This document shows, piece by piece, positions 1 through 7,200 of a DNA stretch of 10,509 nucleotides (position 1 is the first letter of the stretch; every line of letters starts with the position of its first letter). Under the pieces are notes generated by a model. The model was given only the letters and a program-made list of their open reading frames with translations. It was not told the origin of the DNA and searched no databases. The translations under genes and the position numbers were made by a program. The DNA comes from Spirochaetota bacterium (GTDB lineage: Bacteria; Spirochaetota; UBA4802; UB4802). The DNA lies in the NCBI GenBank assembly GCA_029548025.1, contig JAKPOE010000175.1, positions 1-10,509 on the forward strand, read 5' to 3'.

Positions 1-1
1 A

Positions 2-907
2 CGAAAAGATATAACCAATAAAGAACGCCATAGCGTTGCAGAATTATTACAGGATATATTAAAGATTCAGGAAAAAATTTTAACCAAAGATAATATAACA
101 GTAGTAAGAAAATTTTTTAAAGATCCAGTTGTCTATGTTGACCCTGGACTTATACAGCAGGTTTTTCTCAATATCCTGCTCAATGCAGTTCATGCCATAC
201 GTCCAAAAGGGAAAGGAACCATTACCATTACCACTGATGAATCAAATGGTAATGCTATAATTAAAATTCACGATACCGGTACCGGGATCGATCCAAAAAT
301 CAAAGATGAAATATTCAATCCTTTTTTCACTACCAAACAGGGTGGAGCTTATAATATTGTTGGCACCGGCATGGGATTATCAATCTCAAAAAACATTATT
401 GAGCAACATAGTGGAAGTATATATTTTTACAGCATCCCGGAAAAAGAAACCGAATTTATCATTGAGCTCCCCAAATTTTCTTCAGCGTATCTTCCTAATG
501 AAATTAAAATTTCATGTGAACCCAGAGATATAGCAAATCTTTCAGTATTAATTGTTGACGATGATGAAGCAATCCGTGATCTTTTTAAAACATTATTGCA
601 ATCACTAGGTATAACAACCATTTCTTTCGCAACCAACGGATATGAAGGATATTCCTTATGCAAGGATTCAAACTTTGATATTGTTTTCATGGATGTATCC
701 ATGCCAGTTTTATCAGGAATTGATGCATATAAGATGATAAAAGATGAAAAACCTCAGCAAAAAGTTGTTTTTATTACCGGTATATTTTATGAAGACCAGA
801 TAAAAGAGTTAGTTGACAAAGAAAACGCCTATGGCTACATTAAAAAGCCGTTTGACATAAAAGAAATAAAAGCATTACTATATTCAATCGCTTCATGCAG
901 GCGATAG
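2..907 (+). CDS. Hybrid sensor histidine kinase, C-terminal part (ATPase + receiver), 5' end missing
   Basis: The frame is open from base 2 and gives 301 visible residues; the sensor region and the phosphorylated His lie outside the window. The HATPase domain is recognisable by its N box (around N57 and N61), G1 box DTGTG (91-95), F box IFNPFFTTK (104-112) and G2 box GTGMGL (121-126, with Met where Leu is usual). The ATP lid between F and G2 is short, as in NtrB-like kinases. After a linker a receiver domain follows from about residue 181: acidic triad D186-D188, phospho-acceptor D231 in FMDVSMP, T259 and K282 of KKPF. Family knowledge: such kinases autophosphorylate on His and pass the phosphate to the attached Asp, usually for onward relay. 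No output domain follows the receiver, so the partner is unknown. mtnP starts 24 bp downstream on the same strand and may be co-transcribed. Confidence 0.93.
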   Translation, partial: RKDITNKERHSVAELLQDILKIQEKILTKDNITVVRKFFKDPVVYVDPGLIQQVFLNILLNAVHAIRPKGKGTITITTDESNGNAIIKIHDTGTGIDPKIKDEIFNPFFTTKQGGAYNIVGTGMGLSISKNIIEQHSGSIYFYSIPEKETEFIIELPKFSSAYLPNEIKISCEPRDIANLSVLIVDDDEAIRDLFKTLLQSLGITTISFATNGYEGYSLCKDSNFDIVFMDVSMPVLSGIDAYKMIKDEKPQQKVVFITGIFYEDQIKELVDKENAYGYIKKPFDIKEIKALLYSIASCRR

Positions 908-918
908 TTATTGAAGAA

Positions 919-924
919 GAGGTG
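919..924 (+). promoter_or_regulatory. Ribosome binding site of mtnP
   Basis: GAGGTG lies seven bases before the ATG at 932, in the 24-bp gap after the histidine kinase stop. It fixes the start. No separate promoter can be seen in this short gap, so read-through from the kinase gene is likely. Confidence 0.75.
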
Positions 925-931
925 AAATACA

Positions 932-1798
932 ATGAAAACAACAATTGATGCTGGCATTATTGGCGGTTCAGGATTATATCAGATTGATGGTGTAACGATA
1001 GTTGATGAAGTATCAGTAAAAACTCCGTGGGGAATGCCTTCTGATATAATAACCATTGCCGAAATTGATGGTGTCAGGGCAGGTTTTTTACCACGTCATG
1101 GCAGAGGACATTTTATTCTGCCCCATGAAATAAACTACCGGGCAAACATTGCGGCATTAAAAATGCTGGGAGCAGGGCAAATTATTGCATTTTCAGCAGT
1201 TGGGAGTTTAAAAGATCGGATTAAACCTCTTGATTTTGTTATCCCTGATCAAATTATTGACAGGACTAAATCTAGAATTTCCACTTTTTTTGGGGATGGC
1301 ATTGTTGCCCATATTGCCTTTGCAGATCCTTTTTGCAGCAGACTGCATGAATTAATTTTAGTTGCAGCACAACAGCTCAATATCCCCATGCATACCAATG
1401 AAATACTTATCTGCATGGAAGGACCCGCTTTTTCAACACGTGCAGAAAGCCATCTTTACCGTTCATGGCAGGCTGGTGTCATCAATATGAGCACACTACC
1501 CGAAGCAAAATTAGCCCGCGAAGCAGAAATGTGCTACGCTGTCATCTGCATGAGTACCGACTATGATTGCTGGAAAGAAGATGAAGAACATGTCACGGTT
1601 GATATGGTGGTAAACAACCTCAATAAAAATGCTGCAAACGCTAAGGCTTTGATAAAGCATCTTGTGCCATTATTGAAACAGGAAAGGACATGTGCCTGTA
1701 AGGAAGCTATCAAATATGCTATTATGACTGATTCTACAAAGCAGCCACAAAAACAGAAGAAAAAATTAAAAGCTATCCTGCCACACTATTTTTCATAA
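932..1798 (+). CDS. mtnP: S-methyl-5'-thioadenosine phosphorylase
   Basis: Cytosolic enzyme that cleaves 5'-methylthioadenosine with phosphate to adenine and methylthioribose-1-phosphate, recycling the by-product of polyamine synthesis (methionine salvage). The 288-residue protein is full length. It shows the phosphate-binding GGSGLY loop (11-16), PRHG (54-57), SAVGSL (88-93), the substrate segment NMSTLPE (185-191) and the STDYDCW motif (208-214). Family knowledge: the D-x-D pair in that last motif recognises the purine N7/amino group and marks MTAP/6-aminopurine specificity rather than guanosine/inosine phosphorylase. The CAC-containing tail also resembles bacterial MTAPs. The start is supported by GAGGTG seven bases before the ATG. 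No mtn neighbours are visible. The 3' end overlaps the convergent cca gene by 13 bp. A purine nucleoside phosphorylase of broader specificity is the main alternative. Confidence 0.93.
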   Translation: MKTTIDAGIIGGSGLYQIDGVTIVDEVSVKTPWGMPSDIITIAEIDGVRAGFLPRHGRGHFILPHEINYRANIAALKMLGAGQIIAFSAVGSLKDRIKPLDFVIPDQIIDRTKSRISTFFGDGIVAHIAFADPFCSRLHELILVAAQQLNIPMHTNEILICMEGPAFSTRAESHLYRSWQAGVINMSTLPEAKLAREAEMCYAVICMSTDYDCWKEDEEHVTVDMVVNNLNKNAANAKALIKHLVPLLKQERTCACKEAIKYAIMTDSTKQPQKQKKKLKAILPHYFS

Positions 1799-3219
1799 TG
1801 TTGTTGATGCTGAATGCTATCATGGCATGAGCTTTCATCAGAACGTTCCATGATAGCATATATCTCTTTTGCAAGTGTTAAAAGTGTTTGATAATTGTTA
1901 AGCTCGGGATTATCAAGTACCTTCTCCAGTAGCTCATTGAGTATTTTCCCAACCATTGGTCCCGGTTTGATATGCAATGCGTCCATTATACTATAACCAT
2001 CAATATCCAGATCCTTAACCGTGAATGCATTGTCTTTTGCAATAACCTTTTCAATATGTTTTTTAAGATATTTTATTGGTTCAGGCAATCCATCTCGCAT
2101 GCCACTACCAACTCTATCCGCCAATCGCAGTATAAACAAATCCTCCAGATTGTGCAGCCCAACTTTCCTGATAAAGCGCCTTGCCGCACCATCAGTCCAA
2201 TCCTGTGTATAGTAAAACATATGATTTTCTACAAGGTGAGTAACATACTCTATCTCATCATTTGAAAATTTAAGCCTGCGCATAATCCTGCGGGCAATCT
2301 TTGCACCGATGATCTCATGATTGTAAAAGGTATAATCACCGTCATGGCCTTCCCTGCGTGTTGTAATCTTGCCTATATCATGGAATAATGCAGCAAGCCG
2401 TATTAAAGGCTTATCGTTAGGAGCAGCATCACATGAGTAAATGCTATGGTAATAGATATCATATAAATGATATTTATTTTGTTGCATACCAAATCCTTGC
2501 GATAGTTCCGGTAAACACAAATCCAGCAAACCAGTCACTCGCATATATTCAAAACCTACCGATGGCTTATCTACCTCCAGCATTTTTTTTATTTCATCTC
2601 GTACACGCTCCACTGATATCTTTGATGCCACATCAAGCATCTGTGGGATTGCTTCCAGTGTTTTTTTATTAATGCTGAAATGCAACTTGGCCGCTAATCT
2701 GCACGCTCTATATGGTCTCAGCCCATCTTCACTAAAACGCTGTACCGGGTCACCAATTGTCTGAATAACCTTTTTTTTAATATCCTTCATACCGCCAACA
2801 TAATCAATAATTACTTTTTTATTGACATCATACGCCAACCCATTGATAGTAAAATCACGGCGCTCAACATCCTCTTTAAGGCTATCCGAAAATGCAATAC
2901 TATCAGGATGCCTGCCATCGGTATACTTGCCATCCGAGCGATACGTGGTAATCTCATAGTGTGCATGGCTCATCAAAACAGTGACGGTACCATGTTTTAT
3001 TCCTGTAGGGACTACTTTTTTAAATAGTTTCATTACCTGTTCAGGACGAGCATTTGTGGCAAAATCATAATCATACACAGGAATTTGTAAAATCAAATCC
3101 CTCACTGAACCACCAACCAGATAACACTCAAATCCATTATCCAGAAGAATAGTACAAATTGTATTGATCTCCTGTGCTACCGTATCAGGGATTGCTAATG
3201 TTACTTTATAGTGTTTCAT
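1786..3219 (-). CDS. cca: CCA-adding tRNA nucleotidyltransferase / poly(A) polymerase family, with HD domain
   Basis: Adds or repairs the 3'-CCA end of tRNA using CTP and ATP. The 477-residue protein has the class II nucleotidyltransferase head: GGSVRD (36-41), metal-binding D50 and D52 in YDYDF, the RRDFT motif (120-124) and the EDGLRPYRACR segment (164-174, the nucleotide-selecting region). An HD phosphohydrolase domain follows (H251 and H258 region, H280-D281 in LFHDIGK, conserved H332-region). This HD-containing architecture occurs in many bacterial CCA enzymes; family knowledge gives the HD part phosphatase/phosphodiesterase activity on tRNA ends. Its ATG overlaps the stop of the upstream GH15 fusion gene in an ATGA, with no good Shine-Dalgarno, so translation is probably coupled. 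The last 20 or so residues (Ser/His/Gln-rich) lie beyond the usual fold and coincide with an inverted repeat in the DNA. A poly(A) polymerase function cannot be excluded. Confidence 0.9.
   Translation of the reverse strand: MKHYKVTLAIPDTVAQEINTICTILLDNGFECYLVGGSVRDLILQIPVYDYDFATNARPEQVMKLFKKVVPTGIKHGTVTVLMSHAHYEITTYRSDGKYTDGRHPDSIAFSDSLKEDVERRDFTINGLAYDVNKKVIIDYVGGMKDIKKKVIQTIGDPVQRFSEDGLRPYRACRLAAKLHFSINKKTLEAIPQMLDVASKISVERVRDEIKKMLEVDKPSVGFEYMRVTGLLDLCLPELSQGFGMQQNKYHLYDIYYHSIYSCDAAPNDKPLIRLAALFHDIGKITTRREGHDGDYTFYNHEIIGAKIARRIMRRLKFSNDEIEYVTHLVENHMFYYTQDWTDGAARRFIRKVGLHNLEDLFILRLADRVGSGMRDGLPEPIKYLKKHIEKVIAKDNAFTVKDLDIDGYSIMDALHIKPGPMVGKILNELLEKVLDNPELNNYQTLLTLAKEIYAIMERSDESSCHDSIQHQQHYEK
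1814..1859. repeat. Perfect 12-bp inverted repeat inside the 3' end of cca
   Basis: ATGCTATCATGG (1814-1825) and its exact reverse complement (1848-1859) flank a 22-base loop. The loop itself contains ATGA/TCAT (1827-1830 with 1835-1838) and the palindrome GAACGTTC (1841-1848). It sits 16 bases after the mtnP stop on the plus strand, where the right arm is followed by a weak pyrimidine-rich tract (TATATCTCTTTT). It could be the mtnP transcription terminator, though the loop is large and the T-tract poor. On the minus strand it is part of the cca coding sequence (last ~25 codons). Confidence 0.6.
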
Positions 3220-5444
3220 AGCAAATTGTTTTTTACCCCACTATCTAAAAGCTCGCGCCATGTCTTTAACAACAGTGCCATGGCATACTCTGCATGTGAC
3301 CACATAAGGGGCATGGCAAATGTCAGGTAATTATCAGCACCAGCTTCAATCTTCTTTTTTATCTGTTCATACGAATTTTTCATATGGTTAAGTTCCTCAA
3401 CAATTAAATCATAAGTAATCCCGTCAACCATAATATTGGCTGCAAATTCTTTACTAACATCAGTCCCGGACAGCCATTCCAGAGTCAAAAATTCACGGAA
3501 TCGTTCCGGTGTTGTCAGATGTTCACATAGGTATCCATCAGCACTATACCTATCTATACTATCAATAATTCTATCCCCTTTTTCAACTTTTCCGGTGAAA
3601 TAATTATACTGTGCCAGCATCGCTGTATATTGTACCCAGGGACCATTTCCCGCATGAACATGGGTATTGGGATCCTCAATAAAAGGTAAATAACGCTGTA
3701 ACATCCCTAAATCCGGGTCCCACAATGTATCCTCAACAAACTGCATAGTATTTGAAAAAATTGCATCTTCAGTAAAAACATGGGGCATAACACCGGTACC
3801 AAAGAAAAATGGACTCATAAGGGTTATATCAGGACGCAGATCAGCTTCTCCATCAGGTTTCAGCCGTCTGATAAGTCTATCATCAATAGTAAAAACATTG
3901 TTAACTATTGTACCAAAACTTTCTTTCAGGTCAATAACCCTTTCAAACCGTGATACACAGTCATATTCCTGCGCCACCTTTTCTATCAGTGACAGCATAC
4001 ACCAGTAGGCATAATTGACCCATATAGAATATCCTTCTTCAATAGCCGATTCATGAATTGAGGTTGTTGAATAGAAGAGATGTATCTCATTCCTGTAATA
4101 ACGTTTTATAGCAAACATCGCTCCATTATAGATGGCATTGATATAAGCCTCACTATCACCGGGTGCATGCCCTTTATGTTTAGCAGCCAGACAATATCGG
4201 CACAGTATGGTAACACCATGAGCAACATTATCTTCCTGTTTGTATATACTTTTTTCGGTTGTATCAAGTCCATAACGCTGCCCCCAATATCCATCACTTC
4301 GTTGACAGTTGCAAATAAAACGAGCAATCCCGGCCAGTAATCTGAATGCAATATCATTAGAACGCAGTGTACTCATAGCAACCCGATAGAGCATCCTGGT
4401 TGCGCAGGCACTATCGCGGGGATAAACATAGGGATAGCGTGAGCCGGGTAATGTTGCTAAAAGTGCACTCCCATTTGGTGTTTCAAAGGTACACTGTGCT
4501 ATGACATCAATATGCTTATTCAGCTTCCGGTTCAATTCAATGAGTTTTTTTGAAACTATTGCCTCGGTTGCATTAACCAGTTCATGTCCTGACACCCTTT
4601 CAAGTGCAACAGTATGAATACTGTTGTATAAATCTTTATGGCGTAAAACAATGGTATCAAAATCTTTTTTTTCAATTTTTAATAATTCGCAATCATTATT
4701 AGCGATGACGGTAGCATTTCGTGGTTCACCTAAAACAAGTGCCATTTCACCAAAAAAATTACCCTCTGCAAGCAATGATATCAGTTCATCTTTTTTATTC
4801 ATTTTTCTGTATACGCTTACATCTCCTTTTCGTATCATAAACAGGGCATCCCCCGTATCACCCTGCTTAAAGATAACATCGCCTTTTTTTTTCTGCACAA
4901 CATTAACAACATCTACTATTTCATTAAATATCTCATCATTGAGATGAGTAAATATAGGTATTGATCGCAGGTTATTTCTCATCTTTCTTTGTAAAAATGC
5001 ATTGTTGAGCATTTCATTTGTTCTTGTTGAAGAAGCTATAATTTTTTTTATGGATTGTGCATCAACTGCAAGCAGTATGCTTTCTCCACACGCTATCGCT
5101 GTGCTTTCACGTGGTTCATTACTAATAACTATGTCCTCACCAAAGAAATTATCAGGCTCTATTGAATATAACTCTGACTTTGTATAATCCGGTGTAATCA
5201 TAAAAACCGAGACCTTACCAGAAAGTACAATGTAAAACCATTCATTATACCTGCCATGTCGTGCAACAATCTCATTGTCATTAAACTGATGGATGTTGAT
5301 ATTATGAACTATCTCATTGAGACAATCAAAAGGAACATCCTCAAAAAAGTTGAGTGATCGTACTATCTCACATGGTGTCATTGATTGTAAAAGAGGGAAT
5401 TTTTGCACTGTATAAATAAGCTCATGGATGGGAAATATCTTCAT
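3216..5444 (-). CDS. Tandem cyclic-nucleotide-binding domains fused to a GH15 glucoamylase-like domain
   Basis: 742 residues, no signal peptide, so probably cytosolic. Two cNMP-binding domains come first (about 33-145 and 162-275). Their phosphate-binding cassettes read FGE (101-103) with PRESTA (111-116), and FGEMAL (231-236) with PRNAT (241-245). Both keep the Glu and Arg that bind the cyclic nucleotide in CRP/PKA-type domains. A connector (276-315) leads to an (alpha/alpha)6 GH15-like domain. It shows the substrate-binding YPRD (341-344), GYSIWVN (471-477), GYLCEHL (637-643) and the closing PLMWSHAEY (712-720). In bacterial GH15 enzymes the third segment normally reads SIWE, where Glu is the general acid; here it is V476. 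E641 matches the catalytic base. It may therefore be an altered hydrolase or a non-catalytic sugar sensor controlled by cAMP/cGMP. The gene overlaps cca by 4 bp (ATGA). The start is the ATG with a strong ribosome site, not an in-frame TTG seven codons upstream. Confidence 0.85.
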   Translation of the reverse strand: MKIFPIHELIYTVQKFPLLQSMTPCEIVRSLNFFEDVPFDCLNEIVHNINIHQFNDNEIVARHGRYNEWFYIVLSGKVSVFMITPDYTKSELYSIEPDNFFGEDIVISNEPRESTAIACGESILLAVDAQSIKKIIASSTRTNEMLNNAFLQRKMRNNLRSIPIFTHLNDEIFNEIVDVVNVVQKKKGDVIFKQGDTGDALFMIRKGDVSVYRKMNKKDELISLLAEGNFFGEMALVLGEPRNATVIANNDCELLKIEKKDFDTIVLRHKDLYNSIHTVALERVSGHELVNATEAIVSKKLIELNRKLNKHIDVIAQCTFETPNGSALLATLPGSRYPYVYPRDSACATRMLYRVAMSTLRSNDIAFRLLAGIARFICNCQRSDGYWGQRYGLDTTEKSIYKQEDNVAHGVTILCRYCLAAKHKGHAPGDSEAYINAIYNGAMFAIKRYYRNEIHLFYSTTSIHESAIEEGYSIWVNYAYWCMLSLIEKVAQEYDCVSRFERVIDLKESFGTIVNNVFTIDDRLIRRLKPDGEADLRPDITLMSPFFFGTGVMPHVFTEDAIFSNTMQFVEDTLWDPDLGMLQRYLPFIEDPNTHVHAGNGPWVQYTAMLAQYNYFTGKVEKGDRIIDSIDRYSADGYLCEHLTTPERFREFLTLEWLSGTDVSKEFAANIMVDGITYDLIVEELNHMKNSYEQIKKKIEAGADNYLTFAMPLMWSHAEYAMALLLKTWRELLDSGVKNNLL

Positions 5445-5451
5445 ATAGTAT

Positions 5452-5459
5452 CCTTCCTC
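5452..5459 (-). promoter_or_regulatory. Ribosome binding site that decides the start of the cNMP-GH15 gene
   Basis: GAGGAAGG lies seven bases before the ATG at 5444. The alternative in-frame TTG at 5465 would place this Shine-Dalgarno inside the coding region and has no site of its own, so the 742-residue form is preferred over 749. Confidence 0.75.
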
Positions 5460-5480
5460 AATCAATAATGTGATACCTTA

Positions 5481-5509
5481 ATAATAGATAGAGATATCAT
5501 TAATTGCAA
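5481..5509 (-). promoter_or_regulatory. Candidate promoter for the cNMP-GH15 / cca pair
   Basis: On the minus strand, TTGCAA (5504-5509, 4 of 6 to the -35 consensus), a 17-bp spacer and TATTAT (5481-5486, 5 of 6 to the -10) precede the ATG by about 40 bases. Transcription would start near 5474, giving a leader of about 30 nt with the strong Shine-Dalgarno. The weak -35 next to an upstream dyad would suit an activator-dependent promoter. Prediction from sequence only. Confidence 0.45.
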
Positions 5510-5518
5510 GTATAAATG

Positions 5519-5545
5519 TATACAATAGTACTGTACTACTGTATA
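5519..5545. repeat. 27-bp near-perfect dyad across the LamG-gene stop codon
   Basis: TATACAATAGTAC (5519-5531) and GTACTACTGTATA (5533-5545) pair at 12 of 13 positions around a single central base (5532). The innermost 13 bp, TAGTAC-T-GTACTA, are a perfect palindrome. The dyad covers the TAG stop of the LamG/FN3 gene (5536-5538) and lies just upstream of the candidate -35 of the cNMP-GH15 gene, centred about 58 bp before its predicted start. A one-base spacer favours a protein-binding operator over an RNA terminator, and no U-tract follows on the minus strand. An intercistronic RNA hairpin remains possible. Confidence 0.55.
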
Positions 5546-7197
5546 TCTGAACCGGGTTCGGGGCGGGCACTTACCTCGTTTGATGGCTTTGACTCATGGT
5601 TGAATAGTGTATCGGGTTTGTAGCTATCATATGCAGTAACTGCAAAATAATAGATAACGTTATTTTTTAATACAGGATACTGTAAAAATCCTTTTGCATC
5701 ATTATTCCTGTTTTCCTCAATGATTTCATTGGTTAATGTTACACTGATATAACCATTGTTATCCGATAGTTCATTGGTAATTCGTTTGTTGCCAATAGTA
5801 GTGATAACCCCATCATACTTTCCACTTTTAACACCATAGTAAATTTTATAGCCCAGGATGTCGTACTCAACATTCTTCTTCCATTTTAACGTTATCACCC
5901 TATCGCTCACAGAATCAACCGCTACCATCACAGGAGGCTGAGGTGCTTTATCAAGGGCATACTGTAATTCTATAGCATAGATGGTTGGTGCATTTGTACC
6001 ATCTGGCGAAGATATCAGATGTGCCCTCCACTGATAATATTTTCCTCTACAGTAACTATCACCCACCTTTTTTAGATATATATTTTTCTGGTTATTGTTT
6101 ATCCTGTACCATTGTGGCAGCATATCGTCGCTTTTAAACATTTCATCACTGATCCTGAATTCCATCCATACATAGGTTGAAGGGGGCAACTGCTCCTGCC
6201 AGTGAAACAAAAGCACCATCGTCCCAAAATCCGGAAATTGGTATACCGGGCTTGTAATAATTCCTTCACGATTTATGGTATCCCTATTATTATAGCTTAC
6301 CGGTTTGTAGTGCGACATGGCTATTGCTGTTTCTTTTTGTAAATTTTCAATGTACCTCTGTGAAATTCTTACTTTGTCAATACACCCATAAAAGTTCTTC
6401 CCCACAGTGGCAATGGGCAGATCATGACAGTTAAATTTTGGCACAAGTACATCAACAAATGGCTCACCACTTTCAGTACAATAGACAGTTTCTACAACAT
6501 CGCCATTAATCCATGTTTCAAGCTTCCCGGAGATTCTGTCAAAGCTTATAGAAATATGCTGCCATGCATTCAATGGTAATGATGGTCCCCGGTGCAAAAA
6601 AACATCAATCGGGGTATTGTCCTTTTTATAGAACATTTTATAAAATCGTACAGCAAGCTTATTTTTTACACAAAGCATCTCAAAACCCTGTTTACCCTGT
6701 GAAAAACCAGTACGCGATAAAACAATAGCAGCCGAGCTATACTGTAACAATTTTATGGAAGCTTCAATGGTAAATGAACCTAAATCATCGCAATTGGTCA
6801 ACCAGTTGTTTTTTGCCGTTTGTATATCAACACGGTGGTCACGGTGAAAAAATTGTGCACACCCTTCACCTTCAATTGCATCCTGTAAATACTTATACTG
6901 AGCATAGCGTATAGCGTAATGACCGGAATCATCTTTGGCCAGATAAGGAAAATCGCTGTCAAATGAAAGGAGCAAATCGGTAATCAGTGGATTAACCGAT
7001 TCTTTATAATTGATTGTTGCTACTGTATAGCCAGCGGTATTATTTTTTAATCGCACCTTTTTAGCATTAAAAAGATCAAGCCCATCAGGCGTAAAAATTA
7101 TTGTATACGCTATTTCATAAGATAGGCCGGTAACAAGGCAACAACCTATAACAAGAGCTATTATCCCTATATAGTGTTGTATAGTTTTTTTTATCAT
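5536..7197 (-). CDS. Secreted or lipid-anchored LamG / fibronectin type III protein
   Basis: 553 residues. The N-terminus (MIKKTIQHY then a hydrophobic stretch 10-34) is a signal peptide or anchor. V16-I17-G18-C19 fits a lipobox, so a lipoprotein is possible, but hydrophobicity continues past the Cys and an uncleaved anchor is equally plausible. Residues about 112-290 form a LamG/concanavalin A-like jelly roll: the SFTIEASIKL strand (141-150), LNAWQHISISFD (209-220), LETWINGD (226-233) and a C-terminal CIDKVRIS strand (272-279) are typical. A beta-rich segment (about 300-415) precedes one fibronectin type III domain (418-545, with ITLKWKKN, LGYKIYYG and YYFAVTAYD). Family knowledge suggests binding of carbohydrate or protein outside the cytoplasm; no catalytic motif is seen. 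It starts 3 bp after rpiB with no clear Shine-Dalgarno, so it is probably translated from the same mRNA. The specific ligand is unknown. Confidence 0.8.
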   Translation of the reverse strand: MIKKTIQHYIGIIALVIGCCLVTGLSYEIAYTIIFTPDGLDLFNAKKVRLKNNTAGYTVATINYKESVNPLITDLLLSFDSDFPYLAKDDSGHYAIRYAQYKYLQDAIEGEGCAQFFHRDHRVDIQTAKNNWLTNCDDLGSFTIEASIKLLQYSSAAIVLSRTGFSQGKQGFEMLCVKNKLAVRFYKMFYKKDNTPIDVFLHRGPSLPLNAWQHISISFDRISGKLETWINGDVVETVYCTESGEPFVDVLVPKFNCHDLPIATVGKNFYGCIDKVRISQRYIENLQKETAIAMSHYKPVSYNNRDTINREGIITSPVYQFPDFGTMVLLFHWQEQLPPSTYVWMEFRISDEMFKSDDMLPQWYRINNNQKNIYLKKVGDSYCRGKYYQWRAHLISSPDGTNAPTIYAIELQYALDKAPQPPVMVAVDSVSDRVITLKWKKNVEYDILGYKIYYGVKSGKYDGVITTIGNKRITNELSDNNGYISVTLTNEIIEENRNNDAKGFLQYPVLKNNVIYYFAVTAYDSYKPDTLFNHESKPSNEVSARPEPGSDIQ

Positions 7198-7200
7198 GAG

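Noticed and set aside
1972..2672. Plus-strand reading frames opposite cca
   Set aside because: Low-complexity antisense readings of a well-supported gene, without ribosome sites or recognisable domains. The same holds for the plus-strand frames opposite the cNMP-GH15 gene (4080-5187), rpiB (7277-7593) and asnS (8896-9099).
3496..3508. CGGAA-TCG-TTCCG hairpin
   Set aside because: Five-base stem inside the cNMP-GH15 coding sequence with no T-tract or start nearby; expected by chance.
4106..4357. Minus-strand frame inside the cNMP-GH15 gene
   Set aside because: Alternative frame of the same strand within a continuous, motif-bearing coding region; no ribosome site. The shorter frames inside rpiB (7293-7547) and asnS (8370-8576, 8706-8939) are rejected for the same reason.
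5445..5465. TTG start of the cNMP-GH15 protein adding MIEEGYY
   Set aside because: The strong GAGGAAGG site for the ATG at 5444 would lie inside these codons and the TTG has no Shine-Dalgarno.
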